64,000 nt of DNA from Paramecium tetraurelia (GCF_000165425.1 NW_001799029.1:62001-126000); one strand, 5' to 3'; shown: positions 1-12,404, numbered from the stretch's first letter. Numbers and translations: made by a program. Notes: generated by a model from the sequence alone, not told the origin.

Positions 1-473
1 AATATATAGTACCTTTTGCCTGTTCCAATTAAAAAGTTGTCTGGTTTAATATCTCGATGTAAAAAGTGCCTAGAATGAACATATTCAATCCTTTAAATCA
101 TTTGATCAGCCAACATTAATACTGACTTTAGAGAAAATTTTCTGCCGCATAAATTGAATAGATCCTCTAAAGAAGGGCCTAGGAGATCCATAACCATGAT
201 ATTATATTCACCTTAAGTATACTAAAAATATGTACCCTCTGTTGCACAATAGTAAACATTTGGAATTCCTTTATCAATAACTGAGGGTTCTTGTAACAAG
301 TATTAGTATAATTTTCCTTCGTAAAACAGTTGTGGATGCTTTGTGTTAACAGGCTCAAGTTTAACTGCCACTTCCATGTTTGTTTTGAGATTGATTCCGT
401 GAAAGATTTCTCCAAAAGCACCTGAACCCAATTTCTTTGTTAATTTAAACGATCTCCCTATCTTTACGTCCAT
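1..473 (-). CDS. Casein kinase 1 family Ser/Thr kinase, 5' part (cut by window edge)
   Basis: The N-terminal ~149 residues of a CK1-family kinase run off the left edge. The glycine loop GSGAFGE lies near residues 15-21, the ATP-binding lysine in VAVK is at about residue 38, and the catalytic loop HRDIKPDNF is followed by LIGTG. The segment [18 protein letters not shown] is diagnostic of CK1. A 24-nt intron at 212-235 (ending AAG) restores the family sequence ATEGEYNI; without it eight extra residues would interrupt this block. The start is the ATG next to the kinase N terminus, and the upstream DNA is AT-rich and non-coding. CK1 enzymes phosphorylate acidic or primed serines; the specific role here cannot be told. 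Confidence 0.9.
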
Positions 474-682
474 CTGAATTTTGATAAAGATTTTTAAAAA
501 TTCAAAAAAAATAATATAAAGAGAATGATAATTATAATGTTGTTTAAGTAATAACTAAAAAATAAGTTGATTTAAACATAGCAATATCTTATATTTTTAT
601 TAGACACTTTGTATTAATAAAAAATGACTATTTCCTTCAAATAATTAGATCAATATTATTTTAAAATATTCATATATAGATA

Positions 683-1262
683 TCAGTCCTGACCTATGTC
701 TGCACCAAAGGAATCATTTTCTTCATCTTAATCAAGAATTTTTATAATTTTCTCCTTTTTCGCACTCGATTTATTTGCTTTCGCTTAACCCTTCCCATTC
801 GGTTGTTTCCCTGTTTGTGATTAATACAACTCCTGCTCTTAAGAATATCTGTTTCTATCTTACTCCGCTGAATTATGATATTGCTATTTAGTTTTTGGTT
901 AAGATACCTATTGGATTTCCTTTGGCAAATCTTTCCATTCGCTAGCGATCAATTTTGTGATCTCTTAAAATTGTAAATCTAGTTTTACGTTTAATAAAGA
1001 CCTGGATATTATGATTAGAATTTATCCTTCTTATCCTAAAAGTAGAAAATGAAGGCTGATTTTGGCATTTTTGGAGCAAGTGGATCCTTTTGTTTTTTTT
1101 TTTATTTTTTTGCTTTCGTGACCTATGCTTTTGGTTGTTCCTCTGGTTCTGGGCTGGGAGCCAAAAAAGAATCAATTAAAGCCTTCAATTAAAGTAGAAA
1201 ATTTTAGAACTTGCCTTGGTCTTTTTTCTATTTATGTTAATTTTCATTATTACATCTAACAT
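683..1262 (-). CDS. HMG-box DNA-binding protein
   Basis: A 176-residue protein with two tiny introns (1228-1253, 26 nt; 979-1001, 23 nt). A basic Lys/Gln-rich stretch leads into one HMG box: DPLAPKMPKSAFIFYF, then KDKFQSQYPD, then ITKLIASEWKDLP, which is the normal order of helix 1, loop and helix 2. The C-terminal third is Gln- and Lys-rich and ends in an acidic tail (ILDQDEENDSFGAD). HMG-box proteins bend DNA and act in chromatin; this one resembles small HMGB/NHP6-like proteins. The second intron is well supported because removing it joins the two halves of the box in frame. The start exon is short and rests on the first intron. Confidence 0.8.
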
Positions 1263-1833
1263 CTCTCGATTAAGATTTTATGTAAAATAAATTATATATA
1301 GCTTATTTAGAACAACTTTGATGAAAAATAAAAATCAAAGAATTGGCACTAAATAATTAACAATATTAAAGATTCAATAAATTTTGACAAATAACATTTC
1401 CAAATATATAAATCCCAAGTTACCGTTGAATCTTAAAGGATGAATTCAAAATCAAATTCCAAATCAATCAAAGTACTATTTATGTATTACACTTTTATTG
1501 ATGGAAAGTCTTAGTGAATTATATCTACAAATTTATTCATATTTTCACAATTAATTTTTCGTTCGACCATCTATCCTATCAATTAAATAGATTAGAGAGT
1601 TATTGAATTTTTTCTTTATTTTCAAGAATAATATCATTATGATTAAATTTATTTAAGCGCATTTTGTGGGTTTAGAAAGTATGTGATATAGATATTAAAA
1701 GGAATATAAGAAGGATAAAAGTAAGCTTTAAAGGTTTATAAAAATCTTTTATTAAGTTATAAATATTGTATCTGAAAGTAGTAAAAATATGAATGTTATT
1801 GAATTAATAAATTTATAATATATAAAATTATTG
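1263..1833. other. Non-coding gap
   Basis: A very AT-rich stretch between the HMG-box gene start and the truncated repeat copy. I see no reading frame of useful length on either strand and no RNA gene. The last ~80 bases (from about 1755) still resemble, with many differences, the sequence downstream of the intact copy near 7270-7348, so the duplicated unit was originally longer than its well-conserved core. Confidence 0.5.
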
Positions 1834-2382
1834 ATCATAAATCAGAATAAGAGAGATAGAAATCTCTTATTCCCCAATTAATAGAGATACTATCAATTGA
1901 TAAGATTAAAAATAAGTTATCATTGGTATGTACAATGATATCATCAAATGAATAAGGCTTACTTAATATTGAAGTTTGACAATATTAATCGTTTATCAAT
2001 GTTAAATGTTTAGTTATTTAATTTTCATTTTCATCAATTGAAAAATTAATCTGAACTGTATTTTCAACAATACTAGTATAAGTAAGTATTATTATAAATT
2101 ATATTCTAATTCTTGTAATGTTTAGGTATATTAAATATTAACTTTCTTAATTTTGAGAATTATCCTAAATTACTATTACTTATTATGTAATTTTAATTTT
2201 TACAAGTATCAATCACTTATTCTTTTGGTGTTATTTTCCAAGCAAATGATAACCAATCAATAATCTAAAATTTTAGTTATTTAAATTCCTATATATATAC
2301 ATTTGAATCTTATTTTATAAACAAATCTCTAATTCCCCAATAACCTTAAGATGTCGTTGGTTAATTAATATAGATTTAGATT
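1834..2382 (-). pseudogene. Truncated, frameshifted copy of the 3' end of the gene at 7370-9547
   Basis: This segment is nearly identical to 7370-7918 (only a few differences over ~550 bases). It encodes the same C-terminal residues, including both WGIRD motifs (minus strand near 1875 and 2335), and ends at the same TGA. It carries an extra base near 2117 that breaks the frame. Upstream on the minus strand (plus positions above ~2383) similarity fades quickly; only scraps such as a DVI-like match remain, and there is no start, signal peptide or Cys region. I read it as a partial gene duplication that is no longer functional. The flanks have diverged far more than the core, so a later gene-conversion event is possible. 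Confidence 0.8.
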
Positions 2383-4242
2383 ATCCTTTAGAATTACATC
2401 CGCTAACAAAGATATAAGTTGTTATGACTTTAAGGATAGTCTAACCATCATTCAGTAGGTTTGAATACACCCAAAAGCTTAAACTTCGACTAGGTTAAAA
2501 TTGAAATTAATTTTTTTTCCTTTACGTTTTTAAGATCGAATATCAGGGATATTTTCAAAATTGCATACTTACATGATTGATACAAATCTACATAATAATG
2601 ACGATGTTATAGATTGAAGAGCAATAACCAAACTTGTAAATGAATTTATTAGGGTACAAATCAGAATCACAATTAACGGTTGCTTACCTATTCCTCTTCA
2701 ATTTTTTTAATTTTACTAATTACTATCACTTTATTTATAATCCTAGGATATGTAGTTTTAGTTAAAATCTTGATATCAAAAATATAAATAAAGTTTATGC
2801 TTTTTTTGTAGATTAAGATTATTTTTTACTAAACTATTCAAGTTTTAAACTTTAATTGAATTTGTAAACAAATAATTCGTCTGCCAAAAACTAGTTTGAA
2901 AACTCTAATCTACTTTATAAATACAGACCATGATTATGTAACTACTAAGTATTTCTATAATAAGTATAAATAACTAAACGAATTGCATAGATTTATCTAT
3001 AAAAAAAATGAGTTTATAATATGATATTAATTAAATATAACATAATCTCGTTTAAATTATAAATTAATGATTTAGCTAATTATTATAAATCATATATCTC
3101 TGTATTAAAATAATATAGACTTTTTCAAATTTTCAGTAAATTAGAATGCTGCGAAAAAGAATGAGATCGAAAATTAATTTAATTTAATATGAACATTATT
3201 ATTCGATCATGTTGAGTGTAGATTGAAAATTAAGTTTTATCAATTTCTTTACTTATAATATTCAAATTTATATAATGGGAATGTAGATAAGATTTAAACA
3301 AAAGAGGTGGTAAAAAACAAATGAGATCATCTATCAATAGTGGCGTCAAAATGAAATAATGGAAATTGACTAGTTTTAGAAAATATAAATGTAATAACGG
3401 ATATTTTATATAATTTTTTCATTAGGATTACTAGAAAAAATCGTTTTTAGAATCAGGATGACATTCTTAAATCATCTAAATATCTTATCAGGATTGGCAG
3501 AAATAAATTATTAAATATAAAAATATTTTTCATCTTTTGTTCTATAACATTATAATTTAATAAAACTGTAAAAATCTATTTTAAAATATTATTTAAAATT
3601 TACCAATATCAAGATATCAGATTGACACAGAATAAGATTCTTACAGAAGTACAACATTCTAAATATTATATATAGTGGGTTAGCAAGCTTAATTTTCTTC
3701 TTAAATGTTAATTTTTTATTTGCATAAAAGTAGTACTCAAAACAATGGCAGGTCTTCAAGAAACTGGAACCTTTCAATCTATAAAAAATTGAGAAGACAG
3801 ATATATCGAATTTCTTATTCATCGAATTTACTTAACTAAATGAATTATATAAAATAGTTAATCTTATAATTTAGGGGTAAACTTATTAAAATCAAATTTG
3901 ATCTTTATTTTTAATGAATTTGCATTTTCTCTTTTTAATATCTCTTCCTTTTCTAGCTTAATCAAACTATCTTAGTTTCTTTATAAGCAATCCTTTGCAA
4001 AATGTAAATGGTGTCCTTTATACAGAAGGTTTAATTTTTCTATAATACGAAGCTTGGAATTATAGATGTACTTTTCGTTTTGCATAATATCCCAGTGATT
4101 ATATGTATTTTGGCCTCGATTGCTTTTATGGAGGCTTGACTGTAGATGGAGCTTATATTATGATATATGATCTTCCTCCTCACCACACTATTAAGATAAA
4201 ATTTAAATATCAATCGTAAATATACACCCAATCATTAATTAG
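2383..4242. other. Long degenerate gap
   Basis: About 1.9 kb without a convincing gene, unusual for this compact genome. Short open frames occur on both strands: a minus-strand frame around 3589-3830 starting MNKKFDISVFSIFYRLKG, another around 3970-4231 starting MGVYLRLIFKF, and a plus-strand frame near 3321 starting MRSSINSGVKMKQ. None has a recognisable domain or supporting introns. The stretch next to the truncated copy (2383-2480) looks like decayed coding sequence. I take the region as gene remnants and spacer. Confidence 0.4.
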
Positions 4243-4880
4243 ATGATGCTGTAGTGTAGCTCTTATGAATAAGAATCTAATCTTTTTGCTGATGGAAACA
4301 TATTTTTTAGTATAGAATTATCTTATTTAGCGAGACCAACAACACCTAATTAAACATCAGGGAACTGTAAATTTAAGCAGATAGGAAAGTGTGACCAAAT
4401 CATTTGATAAGGACGATAAATCAATTGTTTCTTAGGATGGTTTTACAAATGCCCTATAAATTATGGATTATTAAATTAGAATTAAACTAGTTTGTATCTA
4501 GAAAGATAAAATCCTTCGTAAGCACCCTAATAAATATTCCAAATCATTAGAGGATTTTAGTAAGTTTTTGAAGTTGTTGTGATAAATCAAGTCAAATTTA
4601 ATAATTCTAGATATCTTTAATTAAATATTGATGAATAAAACGTTTGGAAATAAAACTTTTTATTGACTTCAAAGATTAACTATGTGACAGTACTAACAGA
4701 AACTAAAAATTTGTGTTTGAAGCATTGCTAGATCATTCAAGTTCAACATCTATATTAAAATTTAAGGCTGATGGAAGTATAAAAAATAATTTAATACTCA
4801 TAGGTGGTTTATTAGAACCAGCCATTTGTTTTGGTCTCAGATATATTAAAATAAAATACTAGAAGAATTTGGTATCCTGA
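4243..4880 (+). pseudogene. Broken ORF, unknown protein
   Basis: A run of coding-like sequence that changes frame several times. It begins at an ATG (MMLQCSSYEQESNLFADG), shifts frame near 4390 (SFDKDDKSIVSQDGF onward), again near 4570, where a 32-nt GT...AAG intron could explain it, and again near 4710 (FVFEALLDHSSSTSILKF, then GGLLEPAICFGLRYIKIKY) before a TGA. I could find GT...AG introns for only one of the three shifts, so at least two disabling changes remain. No family was recognised. It could instead be a real gene if several sequencing errors fell here. Confidence 0.4.
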
Positions 4881-4909
4881 ATATAAATAATATTTATATC
4901 TAATTATAT

Positions 4910-6731
4910 TCAAACTTCAATACAGGCAATCGATAACTTAGTTTATTTTCTTTCAGCCTTTCTATTTTACAATTCGTCCAATTCTGCCAATGTGTTTGGT
5001 CTAAATTCTTTAATGAATTCATTAAAAGGAGTGCCTAATTAATAATTAATTGAATCAGCTTGATTAACGATATCCTACCAATTTTCATATAATTCTTCTC
5101 CCATTTTACCATTACTTTGAATAGTCATCTCAAACAGTTTTTCAATTTTACTCATATAAGTTTCATTTACTCGAATATTTTTACTAAAACTTGAAAGTGC
5201 ATTATATTAATTTTATGGAGGAAGATCTCTGATTAAATGGTGAAATTCAAATTTGTTCTTTTCAAGTTCTTTTTATCGCTTTAAGAAATCTTAACTAAAT
5301 AATGATATATATATTTAATACTAATAATTACAGATTCTTTCATATCTAATCGGACTAAAATATTTCAACCATATTTTTAAATTGGCAACTATTAAAGAAG
5401 AAAGTTCAGTAAATTTGTGCTTTTTTTGCTTTATAAAATGAAGCCAAGGCTCGTCTTTAAGTAGTTTAAAATCTTTGTCTTTAAGATTCTTATTAAGTTC
5501 AGCAGATAATATCCATGCGAGACATTCAAATACGCTTTTTATAGTATTATCCTTCCATTAATTGACTCCAGTGATTTTAAATAACTTTTTTCTGGCTTCT
5601 TCTCCTTGAGAACGACATTCTTCTAATTCGGATAAAGTTAAGGACTAAGCTGAAAAGAAAGTGTCAAAGTACTCATGACCTACCCAATGATAAGTGGTAG
5701 GGAATGTTAAAGCAGCTTGTTCTGTTCTTCTTCTTTCCAATTTGGTTTTTGGTTTTACTTTTCTTCTTTACTCTTTCAATTACATTTCTTATCTTATTTC
5801 AATTACTTCTTTCAGTACATAATTGGGTAGATATTTTTTTATAATACTTTGTATTTTTGTTTTTAAGATTGTTCTCCTATAAAATATTTATTAATGAATA
5901 TTACTCGTCATTTAGAATGTAATTTTGATTTCCTTCTTCTCTTAGAACTTCCTAACTCAAAGGATGCAATTCTTTCATAATTTCTTTATAACCTTTGGTA
6001 AATACTTTGACTTCTTGATGATATTTATCAACCAATAATCCAAAATATTTGAATTACTCACAGATATGAGTTAAGGTTTATTAATTTATATTTTTTGTCA
6101 ACTTCTCTGCTTTATGTACATCTATGTACTTTCTTATCAAATTAATTTAGCTATTGATTTTCTCTTCTAAAAATGGGGCTAGTCTAACGGCAGATCTCAA
6201 ATAACTTAAAAAGGATGAGCAAATGAAAGGCCATAATTGCAGTTTAAAATCTCCACATATTCCTGTTTCACAAATTATCAAATGCTCTTTCTCATCTTGA
6301 ATGAACTTTTCTTCGATTGTAAAAGCCACTACGCTACCCTACTTATAGATGAAGATCAGTACAAAACTCATTAGTTTCTTTAGACTTTCAGGTAAGACTT
6401 CATGATCAAAATTTTCAATTTTGCATTCAAATTATACGTTGTCTCCTTTTGTGTCATTACACACTAAAGTGCACAAGTACCATATTTTAAAGGCATCAAT
6501 TAAAGTGACATCTTTATAAGATTGCAATTTCATTGCTCTCATCAATAGGTCATGATATGATACAATCCTTGATCTAAGTTACTCAGTTACTTTAAGAAGA
6601 TCTTAGGCAACAATTAAAAGCTAAGGAATAAGTTTAGAATTTACTTTATCCAAGTCTGGTAGAGTCGTCAATTTAAGATCAGCCTTTATTTTCTAGAATT
6701 CATTTATTCTAGTTGAGGCACTACTTCCCAT
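4910..6731 (-). CDS. Unknown protein, possible N-myristoylated, helical
   Basis: A 588-residue protein with two introns (5877-5904, 28 nt; 5295-5321, 27 nt), both needed to keep frame. The N terminus MGSSASTR fits the N-myristoylation pattern (Gly2, Ser6), which would tether it to membranes. There is no signal peptide. The central part contains a short hydrophobic stretch (LMSFVLIFIYKQGSVVAF) and a Cys/Trp-containing block (FKLQLWPFICSSFLSYL). The rest is rich in Lys, Glu and Leu and probably helical, with basic clusters such as KLERRRTEQAALTF. I do not recognise the family. The start is the first ATG of the frame and the stop is TGA. Codon use looks coding throughout, unlike the neighbouring DNA. 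Confidence 0.7.
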
Positions 6732-7369
6732 TTTTAATTATATTAATAGATCTAAATATTATTTTGTTTGCATTAAATGATATAATTTTTCATAAAACCG
6801 CTATGGATTCAAAGAATCCAGTTTTAGTTTTGAAAATATATTTATATATTATGTTATTTTAATTGTTGAATTTGAAACTGTTTGATTTATTCTCAAGTAT
6901 TCTGATTGAATGTTCTGCTTTTTCTAAGAATATTCAAAGTTTAGATATTTTTTATATTTAAATCATTTCCCTAAATCAGAAGGATAACAACAAATTTTAA
7001 TCAATTTATTGTTTCCTTTTATATATATATATTAAATATTATATTTCTTGCATCTTAACAAGAATTCATAAATGAAATAATTTTTGAATATTCATTCTCT
7101 GTAGAAAATTAGATTGATTTTAATTTATTTTTAAAACATTATCGCATTTTACTTTTAGCGCTGAACTGAATTTTCAAACCCTTTTTATTGTGTTATCTCC
7201 TCTTTATAAAAGTAAGAATTACCATCATTACTTCTCTGCAAAAACTTATATATTTCATGTGCTAACTTTATAGAGAAATATTTTATCTGAAGTTAGTAAA
7301 AATTTGAATGATATTGTATTTGAAGTGTGTGAATATGAATTGATACTTTTATAATATATAAATTATTGA
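6732..7369. other. Gap between two minus-strand genes
   Basis: AT-rich spacer. A plus-strand frame of about 90 codons (from ~6803, MDSKNPVLVLKIY) is open, but its composition (mostly Ile, Leu, Phe, Tyr, Lys) is what chance gives in AT-rich DNA when only TGA stops translation. No promoter or RNA signal is recognisable. Confidence 0.4.
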
Positions 7370-9547
7370 TCATAAATCAGAATAAGAGAGATAGAAATCT
7401 CTTATTCCCCAATTAATAGAGATACTATCAATTGATAAGATTAAAAATAAGTTATCATTGGTATGTACAATGATATCATCAAATGAATAAGGCTTACTTA
7501 ATATTGAAGTTTGACAATATTAATCGTTTATCAATGTTAAATGTTTAGTTATTTAATTTTCATTTTCATCAATTGAAAAATTAATCTGAACTGTATTTTC
7601 AACAATACTAGTATAAGTAAGTATTATTATAAATTATATTCTAATTCTTGTATGTTTAGGTATATTAAATATTAACTTTCTTAATTTTGAGAATTATCCT
7701 AAATTACTATTACTTATTATGTAATTTTAGTTTTTACAAGTATCAATTACTTATTCTTTTGGTGTTATTTTCCAAGCAAATGATAACCAATCAATAATCT
7801 AAAATTTTAGTTATTTAAATTCCTATATATATACATTTGAATCTTATTTTATAAACAAATCTCTAATTCCCCAATAACCTTAAGATGTCGTTGGTTAATT
7901 AGTATAAATTTAAATTATACTTTATTTTTAAGTGTGTTAAATGACATCTGTTGAAATCTTTAAAACTAAATCATATTATTCATATTTTCCACATAGAGGA
8001 TTTGCTTTTGTTAAATCTAAAATTGGTTCTAAGACTGTTTCATATACAATTTGATCATCAACTACAACATATAATTTATCATTATCAAAATTATCTATTT
8101 GGTAAAACTTAAATGAAATTTAAATTGTTTTATGTTCTTTCAAAAGTAACCAATTCTTTAAATAAAATAATCACCATTTAATTGAAGATAACCACCAAAG
8201 ATTGATAAACCACTACAATAATTTGGTGATTTTGGTTAAATTGGAGTTATCATTTGCCATTTTTATGTGTCTGTAAATAAGGTATTTGTAAAATAATTTT
8301 TAAAGCTTTTGAATGATGGATATTTATCTCTACTACACTAAGTATTTTTTGGACCAGAACAAGATTCAATACAATCTAAATGGCATTTCTTAATGTAAAT
8401 TTCAAAATTTCTGATAGACCATCTGAAGTTTTCTATAGATGCCTTACCTCCTTAAGTAAAAACTCTAAAATTTACAATTGTATCTTAATGAAAGTTTTCG
8501 TAAGTTGGCTAAAAAATGTAATCACCCTAGCTTGTAGGATTTCTATATTTGCAAATCTTGGATCCTTCTGCATAAGTGGCAATTTTGACATCCGTAACAA
8601 CTACTTCATTTAATTCTAGATTAAAATAAGTGAACATCTAAGAATCAGCTCCTAGTAATAGCAACTTGAACTAAATTAATATTTTATAATGAGGCTTTAA
8701 ATGCACTGTTTTTCCAATAGATTGGGTAGGTAATACCAGTCCAATTAAATTAAGAGCTTTATCATCTAACTTATAAAATAATTTAAAAACCTTAACAATA
8801 CTCCATATTATATAAGTTTTTGCCTTATAAATTGATTAACCAACCTTCATTCAACGCACTTGAACCACCTAATGAGTGATGGTCTAAAGACCACAAATTG
8901 CAATCATTGGACTTAAGATCGTAAGTATAACAAAATAAGCATCCAGTAGGACATTATTTGTAATATAGTTGAAACTCTCGAAATCCAAAAGTCATAGTCT
9001 AATAAATTTTAATAGTTAGTTTACTCTAAAAATATTTTTCACAGCAAAAATAAATTCAACTATTACGGAAGGCGAAGATGATAGATAAGGTAATTAAAAA
9101 CTGGTTTTTTTTGAATTAATAACTTTATCTAATTGCTATTCTTCTTGCATAATTAAAATTCCATTTACTCTAATATTAAGTGCGCCTCTACCTCCTTGGC
9201 CTGTATTAGATCTATATATTTATAAAATTTAGAAACATTAATGTTTTCACATTTATAATTAAATATCGGTGAGGAGGAATGTTTTCATAAATTTTATACA
9301 TTCCACAAGAGTAGGTCTTATCAGGCTCTCCATTTAATGAATACAATCCTGCGTAATCATCGTCACTTTCAGATAACGAGCCAAACCCTGATTTTAATGG
9401 ATTTTCAGGATATATTCTCCAACCTATATAGATTATCATATTACCTTCTAAGTTAACTAGTTTTTTATCTGTGAATGAACTAGAAAATAGTATAGGTTCT
9501 TGACTAACAACATGAGTAAAAACTATTGATGTAACGAAGATTAGCAT
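7370..9547 (-). CDS. Secreted Cys-containing protein with WGIRD motifs, frame disrupted near 8160
   Basis: About 700 codons after removing introns at 9212-9236, 8999-9024 and 8766-8790. It starts with a signal peptide (MLIFVTSIVFTHVVSQ) and has no membrane anchor at the end, so secretion is likely. A Cys cluster (CPTGCLFCYTYDL, then NDCNLW) follows FGFREFQLYYKQ, and the C-terminal half contains two copies of a W-G-I-R-D motif (GYWGIRD and NWGIRD). This layout resembles ciliate secreted/surface proteins with repeated beta-rich units, but I cannot name the family. Frame is lost near 8155-8162: one missing A restores IQKNWLLLKEHKTIQISF. A 38-nt GT...AAG intron would also restore frame but would delete that conserved block. 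The gene may be a pseudogene, or the base may be a sequence error. Confidence 0.6.
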
Positions 9548-9768
9548 TAAAATTTTATAATTATGATTATTCTTGTAAGTTTATTTGGATTTTTATTTAT
9601 TTCAAATTTTTAAGAATTAAGACTTTGAATAATAAAAGCGTAGCCAATATGTAAAATTTGATATTATTTCCCAACACTTTCTATACATCTAAACTTATAT
9701 CGTCCTTATGTGAAAATTATTTGCAAAAATTACATAATGCTATATTTCATGGATGTTAAAGTTGCATT

Positions 9769-10173
9769 TCAAAATTAAATACGGTTCGGCTTAAAATATA
9801 ATAATTGATTTATTTCATCTTTTAAAGATTCAATAAAATATGTCTTCAGCTAATTTACGTTTTAGAAAGAAACAAACAATCTTTAGAAATCATGGAAATA
9901 AATAAATTATTTATGATATGGAATAATTAAAAAAAATAAGGAAGGGCTCTTCATTCCATTAAGGTTTGAATTTTTGAATTAATTTATATGCTGATGAGAC
10001 TCAAAAAGGTCCTCTTCTAATTCTACCTGTATCCTCATATCCAAACCAAAAATCTTCCAACTTTTTTGTTCCACAATCAATTAAAAAAATTAAATGTTAT
10101 TTATAAATTTAGTGCGCAAATCATCAATTCTAAATTAAATTTACAGACTTGAATTTTCCTCATTATTTCCCAT
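9769..10173 (-). CDS. Small unknown protein
   Basis: A 134-residue uninterrupted frame starting MGNNEENSSLQIQFRIDDL and ending at TGA. The N-terminal half has balanced composition (WKIFGLDMRIQVELEEDLF), while the C-terminal half is Phe-, Tyr- and Gln-rich and less convincing. No domain was recognised. It is divergent from the gene starting at 10234, with ~60 bases between the two starts. The true 3' end could differ if a short intron was missed. Confidence 0.45.
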
Positions 10174-10233
10174 GAACCTAAAATCATATCATATGAAGTT
10201 ATACAAAATAAACTAAAATGTAGTTATTGGTGT

Positions 10234-10955
10234 ATGAATAAATATGTAAAAGAGCATATTCATTCTATTTGTTAGATAAAGGATTAAATTATTAGATAAC
10301 AATAAAATTTTAATAATTGTTTAAATTATATGAATACAAGGAGTGAGAATTTAGATAATGCAAAGTCCTTGTTTTAGGAGCATTTGCCTCGATTTTTTGC
10401 TGAAAATATTTTATACTTAGAAATGGAAGTAGAATGCAATAATGTCACAATAGAAGTTGTAAATTAATTGTTAGAATTATATCGAGTAATATTATAAGAT
10501 TCAATTAGATTGGAGTAGAATATTTCGAATCCATAAAAAGCAATAAATTTTTGGTTTTCAAAAATAAAACTTAATAATTGTTAATGAGAGGAAATGTCAA
10601 TCAATGCATGAATGTCGCATATGAAGAGTTAAAACATGAAACAGCCTTAAAGAAATCTAGGCTTGTTCAAAGTCATGACATTCTCCCTCCTACATCTCCA
10701 AAAGTCATTATTCCTTAAAAATCTTAAAAACAATAAGAATTAGAAAATCAATTCAAATACATATAAGAATAGGATTAAAAGTTGTAAGTAAATCAGCTTT
10801 TAGAATTTCATGGCTATGAATAATAGAGGGTTACAAGAATGCACAACAAGTTGTAATTTACAATATAATAGAGCTCTATAGGAATAGGAGGATTAAGTGT
10901 AAATGAGATTGCAAAGACAAAGATAACAATCGGTTAGACTCAAAGGATAAAATGA
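10234..10955 (+). CDS. Unknown soluble protein
   Basis: A 232-residue protein with one 23-nt intron (10486-10508) whose removal links LLELYR to IGVEYFESI in frame. The middle part (HLPRFFAENILYLEMEVECN, then VNQLLELYR) is amphipathic and helical. The C-terminal part is Gln- and Lys-rich with a Pro/Ser patch (SHDILPPTSPKVIIPQ). There are no membrane segments and no recognised domain. The start is the most upstream ATG of the open frame; a later Met exists ~36 codons in. Confidence 0.65.
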
Positions 10956-11064
10956 ATGACCCATTACTAATTAATAATATCTATTTGTATGTATAAAATT
11001 GGAAATTATCATTTTTACATTACATTCCTTTGATTAATTTATATATAATATTAACGTTAAAACA

Positions 11065-12144
11065 ATGAATCAATTCTCTAATTACTTATTTCAATACTAA
11101 ACAAAAAAAGTGTTTTCAATCTACTAACATTAATGCAACAGTAAATCACCATAGATAAGAAGATAATTAGATTCAAATCCTAATTGCAATCAAAATGACT
11201 AAAAGTACATGAGATAATTCAAATGCCAAGATTAAATAAAACATCAGCCTCAGACACAGACTATCATAAACTCTCCAACAAATAAGTAAACTTATATTGC
11301 AAGTAAAGTGAAAGGAAAGGGAAAAGAAAATAATAATTAATAAAATGCAAACATAATTCATTATCCTTACAAGAATCCTGTAGAAGTTAAAAGCCCTTAA
11401 AGTTACAAACAAAATCCGTATCATGCTAAATAACCTACACCTGAATTTGAAAATAGATATGAAAATGATGAAAGAGCATAAGTATTGCGATTATCAAATT
11501 CTGGATTAAATTTCCGTTTTGTACTTTCACAATAAGAATCAGAATAAAATTCAGAATAACAACCCAATCAGGTCTAAAATGAGTCTTCATAACAATCGCC
11601 AACTAATCTAACAAAATCAGATGAACTCTTAGTTGAATTAGATTCAGTCAGAAAGTCAAAATGTTCCAATTTAACTAAAACAAAAACTATAGCAATCCAG
11701 GCATTTGAGAGTACAGAATTTGACAAGACTGAGGATCAATTAAATAAAATTTTCGGATCTTTGAAGAAAGTTAAGATCATAAAAAAGAAGTTCTCTCAAC
11801 CAACTATCCAAACTTAAGGTACTCAAAGGACAATGGAAGATGATAGTATGATCAAAGCAGAACCAAACAAACAAGTAAAAACTATTGGTGGTTTATCGAA
11901 TATTGACATTTAAAGCATGCAATTAAGAACAGAATTAACAGACTTGGTAATAAAATCTATCATTCTATTTTAGGATTCATAAAGAAGTAAGAGTACCTAT
12001 TAGGATGAAAGTGAAAGAAATTTTAGTAGTTTTAGACATAATGTTGTAACTCCTAGAAAAATGCAATAAAATAAAATAAGTAAATATTTTAATTCTAATT
12101 AAGGTTTCTTAATGTACAAGAAGAAATTGGAAAGAAAATCATGA
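11065..12144 (+). CDS. Low-complexity Gln/Asn/Ser-rich protein
   Basis: A 350-residue protein with one 27-nt intron (11947-11973). The sequence is dominated by Gln, Asn, Ser and Lys with short basic patches (KKVKIIKKKFSQ) and no hydrophobic core pattern, so it is probably largely disordered. The ordinary-looking stretch DELLVELDSVRKSKCSNL may form a helix. No domain was recognised. Its start ATG lies ~110 bases after the preceding gene's stop. Confidence 0.6.
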
Positions 12145-12404
12145 AATTCATTTTTTAGTTTTATTCATTTTAATCAATTAAAATCAAATTTATCAATAAT
12201 AAAATCTAGGTTATTTTGGTTATATCATTGTATATAATATAAATATGGTAGGTTAATTTTTGAGATTCTTATTTTTAAGTCATGAAGGAATCATTTATTC
12301 TCGCTAATTAACTTTTATTAATAGTCATCAAATAGATGTCATATTCTCAAACAAAATTAATTTGCAATTACCCAATTTTATTGAAATAAATATAACATAT
12401 ATAA

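Noticed and set aside
683-1175. A standard-code minus-strand ORF around 942-1175
   Set aside because: It ends at a TAG that is Gln here and starts at a TTG; the true frame with two introns gives the HMG-box protein.
1850-2350. Series of small inverted repeats and a repeated ATTCCCCAAT element, first taken as a structured RNA or mobile-element end
   Set aside because: Read on the minus strand with the ciliate code, the segment is coding: both elements encode WGIRD motifs of the gene at 7370-9547. The hairpins are a by-product of AT-rich coding sequence.
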